Positions 51,871-60,713 of a DNA stretch of 64,000 nt are shown in pieces (the stretch's first letter is position 1; each line of letters opens with the position of its first letter). The DNA comes from VRUE01 sp963728835. GTDB taxonomy: Bacteria; Actinomycetota; Thermoleophilia; Solirubrobacterales; 70-9. The DNA is taken from assembly GCA_963728835.1 (NCBI GenBank), contig CAVSKZ010000002.1, forward strand, positions 1,178,001-1,242,000, given 5' to 3'. The translations under genes and the position numbers were made by a program. The notes beneath the pieces were generated by a model. That model was not told the DNA's origin. It was given only the letters and a program-made list of their open reading frames with translations, and made no database searches.

Positions 51871-53184
51871 GTGACTGCGGGGCGCAAGCTCTTCGGAACC
51901 GACGGGGTCCGGGGGGAGGCCGGGACGTTCCTCACCGCCGAGCTCGCGACGGCGCTCGGGCGTGCGGCCACGGCCTCGCTGGAGGTCGAGCGACCGCAGG
52001 TGCTGATCGTGCGCGACACGCGCGAGTCGGGGCCGATGCTGGAGTCGGCGCTGGCCGCCGGCATTGCCGCCGCGGGGGGAGACGCGCTGCTCGGCGGCGT
52101 GCTGCCGACCCCGGCCGCGGCGATCCTGGTCAAGCGCCTCGGCCTCGACCTGGCGGCGGTCGTCTCGGCCTCGCACAACCCCTACCGCGACAACGGGATC
52201 AAGTTCTTCTCCGCGCAGGGCACGAAGCTCGACGACGAGACCGAGGCGAGGATGGAGTCGCTGGTCGACGCCGAGGCCGGCACCGCCGAGCCGGGCCACG
52301 TGCGGGAGCTGAACGGCGGCCTGGAGGACTACCTGCGCGCGCTCGAGACGGCCTTCCCACTCGACCTCTCCGGCCGCACCGTGATGCTCGACTGCGCCAA
52401 CGGCGCCACCTTCCGTGCCGCCCCGGCGATCTTCGAGAGGCTCGGCGCGACGGTCGAGGCGATCGCCGTCGAGCCCGACGGCCGCAACATCAACGACGGC
52501 TGCGGCTCGACCCACCTCGACGCCCTGGCCGCGCGCATCGCCGGCTCGGAGGCGACCATCGGCTTCGCCTTCGACGGCGACGGCGACCGGGTGCTGGCCG
52601 TCGACGGCGGCGGCCGCACGCACGACGGCGACGAGCTGATCGCCCTCGCCGCCCGCGGGATGTCCGCCCGGGGCGAGCTCGGCGGCGGCGTCGCCGTCAC
52701 CGTGATGAGCAACTACGGCTTCCACCAGGCGATGGACGAGGCCGGGATCGAGGTCGCCGTGACCAAGGTCGGCGACCGCTACGTCCTCGACGAGCTGCGC
52801 GAGCGCGGCTGGAGCCTCGGCGGGGAGCAGTCCGGGCACATCATCGACACCCGCTTCGTCGCCACCGGCGACGGCACCGCCGCGGCGCTGGCGACGATGC
52901 GCGAGCTCGGCGGCCGCGACCTCGCCGGGGTCACGCCGATGCGCAAGCTGCCCCAGACCCTGGTCAACGTAGAGGTCGCCGACCGCGATGCGATCGCGGG
53001 TGCGAGCGCCGTCTGGGAGGCGGTAGAGCGCGAGGGGGAGGCGCTCGAGGGCCGCGGCCGCGTGCTTCTTCGCCCCTCCGGGACTGAGCCTCTAGTGCGG
53101 GTCATGGCCGAGGCGCCAAGTGCCGAGGAGGCAGAGGCCGTCTGTGAGCGCCTAGTCGCGGTTGTGCGACAAGAGCTGGCGTAG
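51871..53184 (+). CDS. glmM: phosphoglucosamine mutase
   Basis: A 437-residue phosphohexomutase converting glucosamine-6-P to glucosamine-1-P for UDP-GlcNAc and peptidoglycan synthesis. The start LFGTDGVRGEAG, catalytic Ser101 in VSASHNPYRDNGIK, metal loop FAFDGDGDRVLAVD, sugar loop GGEQSGHIID and phosphate loop RPSGTEPLVRVM are all present. GTG 51871 lies ten bases after rpsI. The order L13-S9-GlmM-GlmS is common in actinobacteria. The two-hairpin repeat (copy 2) starts 4 bases after the stop. Confidence 0.96.
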   Translation: MTAGRKLFGTDGVRGEAGTFLTAELATALGRAATASLEVERPQVLIVRDTRESGPMLESALAAGIAAAGGDALLGGVLPTPAAAILVKRLGLDLAAVVSASHNPYRDNGIKFFSAQGTKLDDETEARMESLVDAEAGTAEPGHVRELNGGLEDYLRALETAFPLDLSGRTVMLDCANGATFRAAPAIFERLGATVEAIAVEPDGRNINDGCGSTHLDALAARIAGSEATIGFAFDGDGDRVLAVDGGGRTHDGDELIALAARGMSARGELGGGVAVTVMSNYGFHQAMDEAGIEVAVTKVGDRYVLDELRERGWSLGGEQSGHIIDTRFVATGDGTAAALATMRELGGRDLAGVTPMRKLPQTLVNVEVADRDAIAGASAVWEAVEREGEALEGRGRVLLRPSGTEPLVRVMAEAPSAEEAEAVCERLVAVVRQELA

Positions 53185-53188
53185 GGAG

Positions 53189-53534
53189 TAGGGCCTTCGG
53201 GGGTCCCTCTCCAGGCCGCTTCGCGGGAGTTCCTGGAGAGGGACCCCCGAAGGCCCTACACGCGGCGGAGCGTCCGGCCCGCGAAGCCGGCACCGGACTA
53301 GAAGCCGGCCCCAGGGTCCACAAGCTTTAAAAAGCTTGGGGCGCCCGTTGCCACCCCCGCCATGTGAAGCTTTCGGGGGGCCGGGTGGCTAGCGGAAGTC
53401 GCTCTTGAGATTCGCAGCGTCTTCGGGGACGAGCTCTTCGAAGCTCGTGCGCTGTCGAGGGGACGCCGGTGCCCCTCCCCAAAACACTCCAGCGAGGCTC
53501 CCGCCGAGCGTTTTGGGGAGGGGCACCGGCGTCC
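53189..53534. repeat. two-hairpin dispersed repeat, copy 2
   Basis: Hairpin A: perfect 27-base arms at 53189-53215 and 53232-53258 around the same loop CCGCTTCGCGGGAGTT as copy 1. Linker with GGTCCACAAGCTT, GCTTGGGGCGCCCG and TGTGAAGCTTTC. Hairpin B: perfect 25-base arms (53461-53485, 53510-53534) identical to copy 1. Most of the 440-base gap between glmM and glmS is this element; the remaining ~90 bases before glmS hold a TACCCT box but no gene. Confidence 0.85.
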
Positions 53535-53624
53535 CACCACAACCACCGCCGGAAGAAAAGGCCCAGCCAGCCAGGGAATTCGGCTATCGAGACCGCCTGC
53601 CCTCTACCCTTCCTTGCCTCCCTT

Positions 53625-55481
53625 ATGTGCGGAATCGTCGGATACGTCGGTGGGCGCCCCTGCCGCGACCTGCTGGTCGCCGGACTCGAGAAGCTCGAGT
53701 ACCGGGGCTATGACTCGGCTGGGATCTCGGTGATCGAGGACGGCCGGATCGCCAGCGTGCGCGCGGTCGGCAACCTCGCCAACCTGCGCGCGGCCGTCGC
53801 CGAGCACGACGAGCAGGGTGGCGTCGCGGTGGCGGCGCCGCCGGCGACCACCGGCGTCGCCCACACGCGCTGGGCCACCCACGGGCGCGTCACCGAGGAG
53901 AACGCCCACCCGCACGGCGACTGCTCCGATCGCGTCCACATCGTCCTCAACGGGATCGTCGAGAACCACGCCGAACTGCGCCGCGAGCTCGCCGCCGAGG
54001 GGCACCACTTCAGCTCCGAGACCGACGCCGAGATCGTCGCCCACCTAATCGAGCGCAACTACGACGGCGACCTCACCGCCGCGGTGAGGGCCTCCTTCGC
54101 CGAGCTGCGCGGCCATTACGCCTTCGTCGCCATGCACGCCGAGGAGCCTGGGCGGCTGGTGGGCGCTCGCAAGGAGTGCCCGCTGGTGGCGGGAGTGGGC
54201 GAGGGCGAGGCCTTTCTCGCCTCCGCGATCCCGGCCTTCCTGGCCGAGACGCGCGACGCGGTGGCGATCGAGAACGACGAGATCGTCACGATCGACGCCG
54301 CCGGGATCAGCATCACCGACGCCGCCGGCGCGCCGGTGCAGCGCGACGCCGAAGAGATCTCCTGGGATGAGTCGGCTGCCGAGAAGGGCGGCTATGAGAC
54401 CTTCATGCTGAAGGAGATCCACGAACAGGCCGATGCGGTCGCCGAGACGATCGCCGACCGGCTGCCCAGCGACGACGGAATCGACCTCTCCGAGGTCGAG
54501 CTCGACGACGCCTTCCTGCGCGACCTGAGGCGGATCGTGATCGTCGCCTGCGGCACCTCCTACCACGCGGGCCTGGTCGGCCGTTACGCGATCGAGGAGT
54601 GGGCGCGGGTTCCGGTCGAGATGGACGTGGCCTCCGAGTACCGCTACCGCAACCCGGTGATCGGGCCCGACGACCTGGTGATCGGGATCACCCAGTCGGG
54701 CGAGACGGCCGACACGCTGGCCGCGATGCGGCTCGCCCGCGAGAACGGCGCCAAGGTACTGGCGATCACCAACGTGATGGGCAGTCAGGCCACCCGCGAC
54801 GCCGACACGGTGCTCTACACCCGGGCCGGCCCCGAGGTGAGCGTCGCCGCGACGAAGACCTTCGTCGCCCAGGTCGCGGCGATGTACCTGCTCGGCCTGC
54901 GCCTGGCCGAGCTGCGCGGGACGCTGGGCGCCGACCGGCTCGCCGAGCTGGTCGGCGAGCTGAAGACGATCCCGTCGAAGATCGAGGCGACCCTGGCCTC
55001 CTGCGAGGGGCCCGCCGGGGGAGTGGCGGCGGCCCAGTTCGAGCACGGCTTCTTCCTCTACCTGGGCCGGCACATCGGGCTGCCGGTCTGTCTCGAGGGG
55101 GCGCTGAAGCTGAAGGAGATCTCCTACATCCCCACCGACGCCTACGCGGCCGGGGAGATGAAGCACGGGCCGATCGCGCTGCTCGACGAGTCGACGCCGG
55201 TCGTCTGCGTGGCCACCGAGAGCCCGGTGCTCGACAAGGTCCTCTCCAACGTCGAGGAGGTGCGCGCCCGCGGGGCAGACACGATCGCCATCGCGACCGA
55301 GGGCTGCAAGCGCGTCGGCGAGGTCGCCGACCAGACGATCGAGGTGGCCAGGACCGACTGGATCATGCAGCCGATCGTCGCCATCCTCCCCCTCCAGCTG
55401 CTCGCCTACGACATCGCCCGCGCCCGCGGCCTCAACGTCGACCAGCCCCGCAACCTGGCGAAGACCGTCACGGTCGAGTAA
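53625..55481 (+). CDS. glmS: glutamine-fructose-6-phosphate aminotransferase (isomerising)
   Basis: A 618-residue enzyme making glucosamine-6-P from fructose-6-P and glutamine, the first step to UDP-GlcNAc. The start MCGIVGYVGGRPCRDLLV exposes the nucleophile Cys2 after Met removal. The glutaminase domain shows HTRWATHGRVTEENAHPH. The two SIS domains show CGTSYHAGLVGRYAIEEWA, ITQSGETADTLAAMR and KTFVAQVAAMYLLGL. The ending is NLAKTVTVE. The frame extends upstream through hairpin B, but ATG 53625 is required for Cys2. No glmS ribozyme core was recognised upstream. Confidence 0.97.
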   Translation: MCGIVGYVGGRPCRDLLVAGLEKLEYRGYDSAGISVIEDGRIASVRAVGNLANLRAAVAEHDEQGGVAVAAPPATTGVAHTRWATHGRVTEENAHPHGDCSDRVHIVLNGIVENHAELRRELAAEGHHFSSETDAEIVAHLIERNYDGDLTAAVRASFAELRGHYAFVAMHAEEPGRLVGARKECPLVAGVGEGEAFLASAIPAFLAETRDAVAIENDEIVTIDAAGISITDAAGAPVQRDAEEISWDESAAEKGGYETFMLKEIHEQADAVAETIADRLPSDDGIDLSEVELDDAFLRDLRRIVIVACGTSYHAGLVGRYAIEEWARVPVEMDVASEYRYRNPVIGPDDLVIGITQSGETADTLAAMRLARENGAKVLAITNVMGSQATRDADTVLYTRAGPEVSVAATKTFVAQVAAMYLLGLRLAELRGTLGADRLAELVGELKTIPSKIEATLASCEGPAGGVAAAQFEHGFFLYLGRHIGLPVCLEGALKLKEISYIPTDAYAAGEMKHGPIALLDESTPVVCVATESPVLDKVLSNVEEVRARGADTIAIATEGCKRVGEVADQTIEVARTDWIMQPIVAILPLQLLAYDIARARGLNVDQPRNLAKTVTVE

Positions 55482-55529
55482 GACGGGGTCTAAGCGTCCA
55501 GGCGGCGCTTTCCGCGCCTGAGCGCTCGT

Positions 55530-55535
55530 TAGTCT
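55530..55535 (+). promoter_or_regulatory. -10 box TAGTCT, leaderless lipoprotein mRNA
   Basis: TAGTCT ends 8 bases before ATG 55544 with no ribosome-binding site, between glmS and the DUF3352-type gene. Confidence 0.4.
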
Positions 55536-55543
55536 GCCCGGCC

Positions 55544-57115
55544 ATGACCAGAACCCCCCTTGCCCTACTTGCTCTGGCGGCCACGGCCGCGGTCGCGATC
55601 GCCGGTTGTGGCGGCGATGGCGAGTCCAGCTCCGACGCGGCCGGCTTCGCCTCTCCCGGCTCGCTCGTCTTCGTCGAAGCCGAGATGCGCCCGACCGGGG
55701 AGATGAAGGCCGACGTGGACGAGATCGCGAGCACGGTCGCGGACGTCGAGAGCCTCGGCGATCTGATCGTCTCCGAGCTGGAAAGCTCGGCGAGGGAGGA
55801 CGGCGAACCGGTCGACTTCGCCAGGGAAGTCGAACCCTGGCTTGGCGAGAAGGCGGGCGTTGCGTTCAGGACCCTCGACGAGGACGGCGACCCGTCCGAC
55901 CCGGTGATCGCGGTCGAGACGACGGACGCGGCCGCGACGCAGGAATTCATCGACGACCAGGCCGAGCAGAGCAGCGATCCCTTCGAAGACGGCTCCTATG
56001 AAGGGGTCGACTTCAAGGTCGGCGGCCCCGACGAAAACGGCGTCGGTGTGATCGACGACTTCCTCGTCATCGCCGAAGGGGAGAGGGGCTTCAAGGCCGC
56101 GGTCGACGCCGCCCAGGGCGACTCGCTCGCAGACGAAGCGCGCTTCGCCGATGCGATCTCAGCCGTTTCGGACGGCAGCCTCGCCGACGTCTACGTGGAC
56201 GTCGGCGGATTGCTCGAGGCATCGGACGACGAGATCGACCCCCAGGCGAGGGAGATCCTCGAGGGCTCGGGGATCGACCCGAGCGAGGCGACCGCGGTGG
56301 CGAGCGTCATCCCCGGCGCCGACCAGATCCAGGTCGACATCAGCAGCGACCTCGGCGGCGAGGAACCGCCGAGCGGCGACGCCTCCGAGCTGATCGGCTC
56401 GCTGCCCGCCGACTCCTTCGCGGCCGTCGGGGCCACCGAGTTCGGCGATCAGCTGAAGGAGGCGGTCGACGAGCTCGACAAGACCGGGATACCGGAGGAG
56501 GACGTGCCGCCCAACCAGCTGAAGAGCACGCTGAAGGCAGCGGGCATCGACCTCGACAAGATCGCCGGCTCGCTCGAGGACGCGGCGGTGTTCGCCCGGG
56601 GAAGCACCGAGAGCTCGCTCGTCGGTGCCATGGTGCTGACCAGCGACTCCGGCGAAGCGGCGAAGGCGGTCGCGAATCTCGGCGTTCTGGTGCGCAACGC
56701 CGGGACGCCTGGCGTGACCGCGGTCAACAGCAACGGCGTCAGCGGCTTCTCGATCCGTGACTCCGAACTGGGCGACAAGCCGCTCGTGGTGGTCTCCAAG
56801 TCCGGTCGCGTCGCCATCGGCTACAGCCTCGCCCCGGCCCTGGCCGGCCTCGACACGGAAAGCGGCGAAACCCTCTCCGACAGCGCGAGCTACAAGGCGG
56901 GGGTCTCGGCGCTGGGCGGGACCCCGATCAGCGCCTTCGTCGACGGTCCGGCGGCGCTGCGCCTGGCCGATTCGATGATCACGCCCTCCGATGATGACTA
57001 CGAGGACTTCCAGGAGGCAAAGCCCTATCTGAGGCACGTCGAGTACGTCGCGATGGGGACGGGCAGCGACGGCGACCTGGCGACGGCGAAGCTGATCGTC
57101 GGCTTGGAGGAGTAG
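55544..57115 (+). CDS. DUF3352-type lipoprotein
   Basis: A 523-residue exported lipoprotein. The signal peptide ends in the lipobox IAGC with the cysteine near residue 23, followed by a glycine/serine linker. The mature part fits DUF3352-like actinobacterial proteins: PGSLVFVEAEMRPTGE, EPWLGEKAGVAFRTLDEDGD, VDFKVGGPDENGVGVIDDFL, a second half beginning SLPADSFAAVGATEF, and GYSLAPALAGLDTESGETLS. It is highly acidic (many Asp/Glu) as expected for a surface protein. No catalytic residues are recognisable. It lies between glmS and acpS. Confidence 0.8.
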   Translation: MTRTPLALLALAATAAVAIAGCGGDGESSSDAAGFASPGSLVFVEAEMRPTGEMKADVDEIASTVADVESLGDLIVSELESSAREDGEPVDFAREVEPWLGEKAGVAFRTLDEDGDPSDPVIAVETTDAAATQEFIDDQAEQSSDPFEDGSYEGVDFKVGGPDENGVGVIDDFLVIAEGERGFKAAVDAAQGDSLADEARFADAISAVSDGSLADVYVDVGGLLEASDDEIDPQAREILEGSGIDPSEATAVASVIPGADQIQVDISSDLGGEEPPSGDASELIGSLPADSFAAVGATEFGDQLKEAVDELDKTGIPEEDVPPNQLKSTLKAAGIDLDKIAGSLEDAAVFARGSTESSLVGAMVLTSDSGEAAKAVANLGVLVRNAGTPGVTAVNSNGVSGFSIRDSELGDKPLVVVSKSGRVAIGYSLAPALAGLDTESGETLSDSASYKAGVSALGGTPISAFVDGPAALRLADSMITPSDDDYEDFQEAKPYLRHVEYVAMGTGSDGDLATAKLIVGLEE

Positions 57116-57124
57116 CGAACCGGG

Positions 57125-57496
57125 ATGGCCTCCGGGGTCGGCATCGACCTGCTCGAGATCGACCGCATGGAGCGTGCGCTGGAGCGCCATCCCCGTCTCG
57201 CCGAACGCGTCTTCACCGATGCGGAGCGCGACTACGCGGCGGCGCGGGCCCGTCCGGCTCGCCACCTCGCCGCTCGCTTCGCCGCCAAGGAGGCGGTGGT
57301 CAAGGCCCTCGGCCTCTCCGGCGGCTTCGGCCTGCGCGAGGTCGAGATCGTCGCGGGGGAGCCGCCGACCGTGCTCCTCTCCGGGCGGGCGGCTGCGGCG
57401 GCGGCTGGGGAGCGCATCGACGTCTCGCTGACCCACTCGCGCGAGTTTGCCGCGGCGGTCGCCATCGTCGAGACTGCCGAGTGCCCTGTCTCGTAA
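57125..57496 (+). CDS. acpS: holo-[acyl-carrier-protein] synthase
   Basis: A 123-residue phosphopantetheinyl transferase that moves 4'-phosphopantetheine from CoA to acyl carrier protein. The start GVGIDLLEIDRMERAL carries the Mg-binding Asp; RVFTDAERDYA and ARFAAKEAVVKALGL (Glu/Lys of the active site) are typical, and VSLTHSREFAAAVAIVE closes the fold. The last five codons (ECPVS) lie inside the left arm of the foldback element, so the C-terminus may have been supplied by that insertion. ATG 57125 is used. Confidence 0.95.
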   Translation: MASGVGIDLLEIDRMERALERHPRLAERVFTDAERDYAAARARPARHLAARFAAKEAVVKALGLSGGFGLREVEIVAGEPPTVLLSGRAAAAAAGERIDVSLTHSREFAAAVAIVETAECPVS

Positions 57497-57642
57497 CGTT
57501 GGCCAGGAAATGACGAGATCCAGGCGCCGTCAGGCAAGGACGCAGGGAGCCCAAATAGCAGCGCTATTTGGGCGACTGAGGACGCCGCATGGCGGTGATC
57601 TGGGGCCGTCATTTCCGGTCAGACGTTGGGAGACAGGGCACT
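57480..57642. repeat. 163-base foldback element between acpS and nnr
   Basis: Outer perfect 13-base arms AGTGCCCTGTCTC (57480-57492) and GAGACAGGGCACT (57630-57642); next GGAAATGACG (57506) with CGTCATTTCC (57607); centre CCCAAATAGC-AGC-GCTATTTGGG (57550-57572). Left end is inside acpS, right end is 2 bases before ATG 57645. Confidence 0.8.
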
Positions 57643-57644
57643 AG

Positions 57645-59138
57645 ATGGACTCATGGCTGACGCCGCTGTATGACGCCGAGGGGATTCGCGCGGTCGACCG
57701 CTGGGCGATCGAGGAGCAGGGGGTACCCGAGGCGGAGCTGATGGAGGCGGCTGGGACGGCACTGGCCGAGGCCGTCGCCGGGCTCGCGCCGCAGGGGCCG
57801 GTGCGGGTCCTCTGCGGCAAGGGCAACAACGGCGGCGACGGGCTGATCGCCGCCCGGCGCCTGGGCGCGATGGGATTCGCGGTCGAGGCGCTGGAGCTCT
57901 TCTCGGGGGAGCCGCCGGAGGACCTCGATGCCTGGCTGTCCGGCTCGGGCGCGATCGTCGACGCGATCTTCGGCACCGGCTTCGCCGGGGCGCCGCGCGA
58001 GCCGGCCGCAGCGGCGATCGAGGCGATCAACCGCAGCGGCGCGCCGGTCGTGGCCTGCGACGTCGCCTCGGGCGTCGACGCCTCGAGCGGGGAGATCGAG
58101 GGCACGGCGGTCGAGGCCGACCTCACCGTCAGCTTTCACGCGGCCAAGGTCGGCCACCGGGTCGCGCCGGGCAAGTGGCACACGGGTGAGCTGCGGGTCG
58201 TGCCGATCGGGATACCCGAAGGCGCTCCCAGGCGGCCGGCGGCGGGCACGATCGAGCCGGCCGTCCTCGCGCTGGCGCCGGCACGCGGACCCAGGTCGAC
58301 CAAGTTCAGCTCGGGTCAGGTCGTGATCGCCGGCGGCTCGCGCGGGCTCACCGGCGCCGTCCAGATGGCCTCGCGAGCCGCGATCAGGGCGGGTGCCGGC
58401 TACGCGACCGTGGCGGTGCCCGCGGACCTGGAGGCGATCTTCGAGGCCGGTCAGCCCGAGGTGATGTCGGTCGGCTGCCCGGGCGGAGACGGGTGCCTGG
58501 CGCCCGCCTCGCTGAAGGCGCTCCGGCGCAGCTTCGAGCGCGCTGCCGCGGGGGTGCTCGGTCCAGGAATGGGCCGCGACCCCGGCTCGGTCGAGCTCGC
58601 CCGCGAAGCGGTCGGTGCGATCGAGGTCCCGCTGGTCGTGGACGCCGACGGGCTCAACGCGTTCGCGGGCGGGATCGAGCTGCTCGCCGCCCGCGAGGGG
58701 CCGACCGTCCTCACGCCGCACGCCGGGGAGCTGGGGCGGCTGCTCGCACGCTCCTCGGAGGAGATCTCCGCACACCGCCTCTCCGCGGCACGGGAGGCCG
58801 CCCGAGTGGCGGGCGCGGTGGTCGTGCTCAAGGGCGACGACACGGTCGTCACGGACGGGGAGCGGGTCGCTGTCAACGCGCTATCTGCCCCTGCCCTGGC
58901 CACGGCCGGCACCGGCGACGTGCTCTCGGGGATGGTCGCGGCGCTGCTGGCGCGCGGACTCGACCCCTTTGCCGCGGCCTGCGCCGCCGTGCTCGCCCAC
59001 GCCCGGGCCGGCCGCGACGCCGCAGCCCGCATCGGTGCCGCCGAGTCGGTGATCGCGACGGACGTGATCGACTCGATCCCGGTCGGCCTCCGCCGTCGTC
59101 GGTCCTGCCGGTCGAATAACCTCGCCTCCAAGCGATGA
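57645..59138 (+). CDS. nnr: bifunctional NAD(P)H-hydrate epimerase / ADP-dependent dehydratase
   Basis: A 497-residue repair enzyme for damaged NAD(P)H hydrates. The N-terminal epimerase (about 1-215) has LMEAAGTALAEAV, CGKGNNGGDGLIAARRL, DAIFGTGFAG and CDVASGVDASSGEI. The C-terminal ribokinase-like dehydratase (about 225-480) has VIAGGSRGLTGAVQMASRAA, GPGMGRDPGS, DADGLNAF, TPHAGELGRLL, LKGDDTVV and the closing GTGDVLSGMVAALLARG. ATG 57645 follows the foldback element. The stop overlaps the CBS gene start (ATGA), indicating an operon. Confidence 0.95.
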   Translation: MDSWLTPLYDAEGIRAVDRWAIEEQGVPEAELMEAAGTALAEAVAGLAPQGPVRVLCGKGNNGGDGLIAARRLGAMGFAVEALELFSGEPPEDLDAWLSGSGAIVDAIFGTGFAGAPREPAAAAIEAINRSGAPVVACDVASGVDASSGEIEGTAVEADLTVSFHAAKVGHRVAPGKWHTGELRVVPIGIPEGAPRRPAAGTIEPAVLALAPARGPRSTKFSSGQVVIAGGSRGLTGAVQMASRAAIRAGAGYATVAVPADLEAIFEAGQPEVMSVGCPGGDGCLAPASLKALRRSFERAAAGVLGPGMGRDPGSVELAREAVGAIEVPLVVDADGLNAFAGGIELLAAREGPTVLTPHAGELGRLLARSSEEISAHRLSAAREAARVAGAVVVLKGDDTVVTDGERVAVNALSAPALATAGTGDVLSGMVAALLARGLDPFAAACAAVLAHARAGRDAAARIGAAESVIATDVIDSIPVGLRRRRSCRSNNLASKR

Positions 59139-59599
59139 AGACCGCTGCCGAGATCATGGATGCCGACGTGCCGGCCGTCTCGCCGGACGCCGACGCGCGC
59201 GCGGCGATCGAGCTCCTGGCCAAGACCGACATGGGGGCGATCCCGGTGATCGACGCGGAACGCAACGTCGTCGGCATCGTCAGCGAGTCCGACCTGATCC
59301 TCGGCGACGAGGAGGCGGACCTTCACCTGCCGCACTACCTCAACATCATGGGGGGCGTCGTCTTCATCGGCTCGATGAAGGGCTTCGAGGAGCGCCTCAA
59401 CAAGGCCTTCGCGACGAAGGTCTCCGAGCTGATGACCCAGGACCCGGTCGTCGTCCGCACCGACGACGACGCCGAGACCGTCGCCAGGACGATCGCCGAG
59501 AAGCACCACAACCACCTGCCCGTCGTCGACGGCGAGGGGCGTCTCGCCGGGCTGGTGACCAGGGCGGACGCGCTCTCCGCGCTCGTCGCCGACGGCTAG
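59135..59599 (+). CDS. CBS-domain protein
   Basis: A 154-residue protein made of one CBS pair: CBS1 begins MKTAAEIMDADVPAVSPDAD and continues GAIPVIDAERNVVGIVSESD; CBS2 has VSELMTQDPVVVRTDDDAET and NHLPVVDGEGRLAGLVTRAD. Between them is a 35-residue insert (HYLNIMGGVVFIGSMKGFEE) typical of stand-alone actinobacterial CBS pairs. Such proteins bind adenosine nucleotides and regulate partners; the partner here is unknown. It is 4 bases ahead of alr and overlaps nnr. Confidence 0.9.
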   Translation: MKTAAEIMDADVPAVSPDADARAAIELLAKTDMGAIPVIDAERNVVGIVSESDLILGDEEADLHLPHYLNIMGGVVFIGSMKGFEERLNKAFATKVSELMTQDPVVVRTDDDAETVARTIAEKHHNHLPVVDGEGRLAGLVTRADALSALVADG

Positions 59600-59603
59600 C
59601 GCC

Positions 59604-60713
59604 ATGGCGCGGGCCTCAGCCCGGATCGACCTCGGCGCCATCGAGCGCAACTGCGCGCGGCTGAAGGCCGAGCTGGGCGAGGGCACCGAGCTCTGCGCGG
59701 TGGTCAAGGCCGACGGCTACGGGCACGGCGCCGACGCATGCGCGTCCGCCGCGCTTGCCGGCGGGGCAAGCAGGCTGGCCGTAGCCACCGGCGCCGAGGC
59801 GGCGCAGATCGGCCGGCGCTTTCCGCAGGTGCCGCTGCTGACGATGGGCGCCCTGGACGCCGAGGACCTCGAGGACGCGCTCGCGGCGGGGTCCGAGGTC
59901 GCGGTCTGGCGCGAGGGCTTCCGGCAGCTCGCCAGCGCTCGCGGGCGCGGCGCAGGGACGGCCGGTGCGCGTCCACGTCAAGTACGACAGCGGCATGGGC
60001 CGGCTCGGCAACCCCGATCCAGCCGAGGTGCTGGCCCTGGTCCGGGCCTGCGCCGAGGACCCCAGCTCGAGGTGGCGGGGGTCTGGACGCACTTCGCCAC
60101 CGCCGACGAACCCGACTCCGACTTCTTCGACCGCCAGCTCGATCGCTTTGCCGAGGTCGCGGCGGCGGTCAAGGCCGAGGCCCCCGGCGTCACCGCCCAC
60201 GCCGCCAACAGCGCCGCTGTCTTCCGCGACCGCCGCTCGCACTTCGACATGGCTCGCTGTGGGGTCGCCGTCTACGGCCTCGACCCGTTCCAGGGCGACC
60301 CAGCCGAGCGAGGCCTGGAGCCGGCGATGTCGCTGCACTCCTACGTGGCCGACGTCAAGCGCTTCGCGGCAGGCGACAGCGCGGGCTACGGCCGGACCTG
60401 GCGGGCCTCGCAGGACACCTGGGTGGGGGTGCTGCCGCTCGGCTACGGCGACGGGGTGCGTCGCGGCCTCTCCAACAACGCCGAGGTCCTGATCCGCGGC
60501 CGGCGCCATCCGCTCGTCGGCACCGTCTCGATGGACAACGTCACCGTCGATCTCGGCCCGGAGACAGAGGTCGAGCCCGGCGAGGAGGCCGTGCTGATCG
60601 GCTCCCAGGGCGGGACTTCGATACGCGCCGAGGAGGTCGCGGCCCGCCTCGGCACGATCAACTACGAGGTCACCTGCGGGATCTCGGCCAGGGTTCCCCG
60701 GGTCCGCGCATGA
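59604..60713 (+). CDS. alr: alanine racemase, with two compensating frameshifts
   Basis: PLP-dependent racemase producing D-alanine for peptidoglycan. The start ARIDLGAIERNC, PLP-lysine Lys35 in VVKADGYGHGADA, THFATADE, HAANSAAVFRDRR, GYGRTW and GTVSMDNVTVDLG are clear. Between about 59940 and 60063 the reading frame is shifted: the frame as written gives AGARPRQVRQRHG, whereas the +1 frame gives RPVRVHVKYDSGMGRLGNPD, the conserved segment. One base is surplus near 59940 and one is missing in the C-run at 60060. The apparently intact 369-residue frame therefore contains about 40 wrong residues unless the DNA has errors. Confidence 0.88.
   Translation: MARASARIDLGAIERNCARLKAELGEGTELCAVVKADGYGHGADACASAALAGGASRLAVATGAEAAQIGRRFPQVPLLTMGALDAEDLEDALAAGSEVAVWREGFRQLASARGRGAGTAGARPRQVRQRHGPARQPRSSRGAGPGPGLRRGPQLEVAGVWTHFATADEPDSDFFDRQLDRFAEVAAAVKAEAPGVTAHAANSAAVFRDRRSHFDMARCGVAVYGLDPFQGDPAERGLEPAMSLHSYVADVKRFAAGDSAGYGRTWRASQDTWVGVLPLGYGDGVRRGLSNNAEVLIRGRRHPLVGTVSMDNVTVDLGPETEVEPGEEAVLIGSQGGTSIRAEEVAARLGTINYEVTCGISARVPRVRA

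Noticed and set aside
53469..53624. N-terminal extension of glmS reaching into the hairpin region
   Set aside because: GlmS needs Cys2 at the N-terminus (MCGIVG at 53625); the extension is translated hairpin B.
53535..53624. glmS ribozyme in front of glmS
   Set aside because: The conserved core and cleavage site were not recognised; the gap is mostly the two-hairpin repeat. The ribozyme is mainly a Firmicutes feature.
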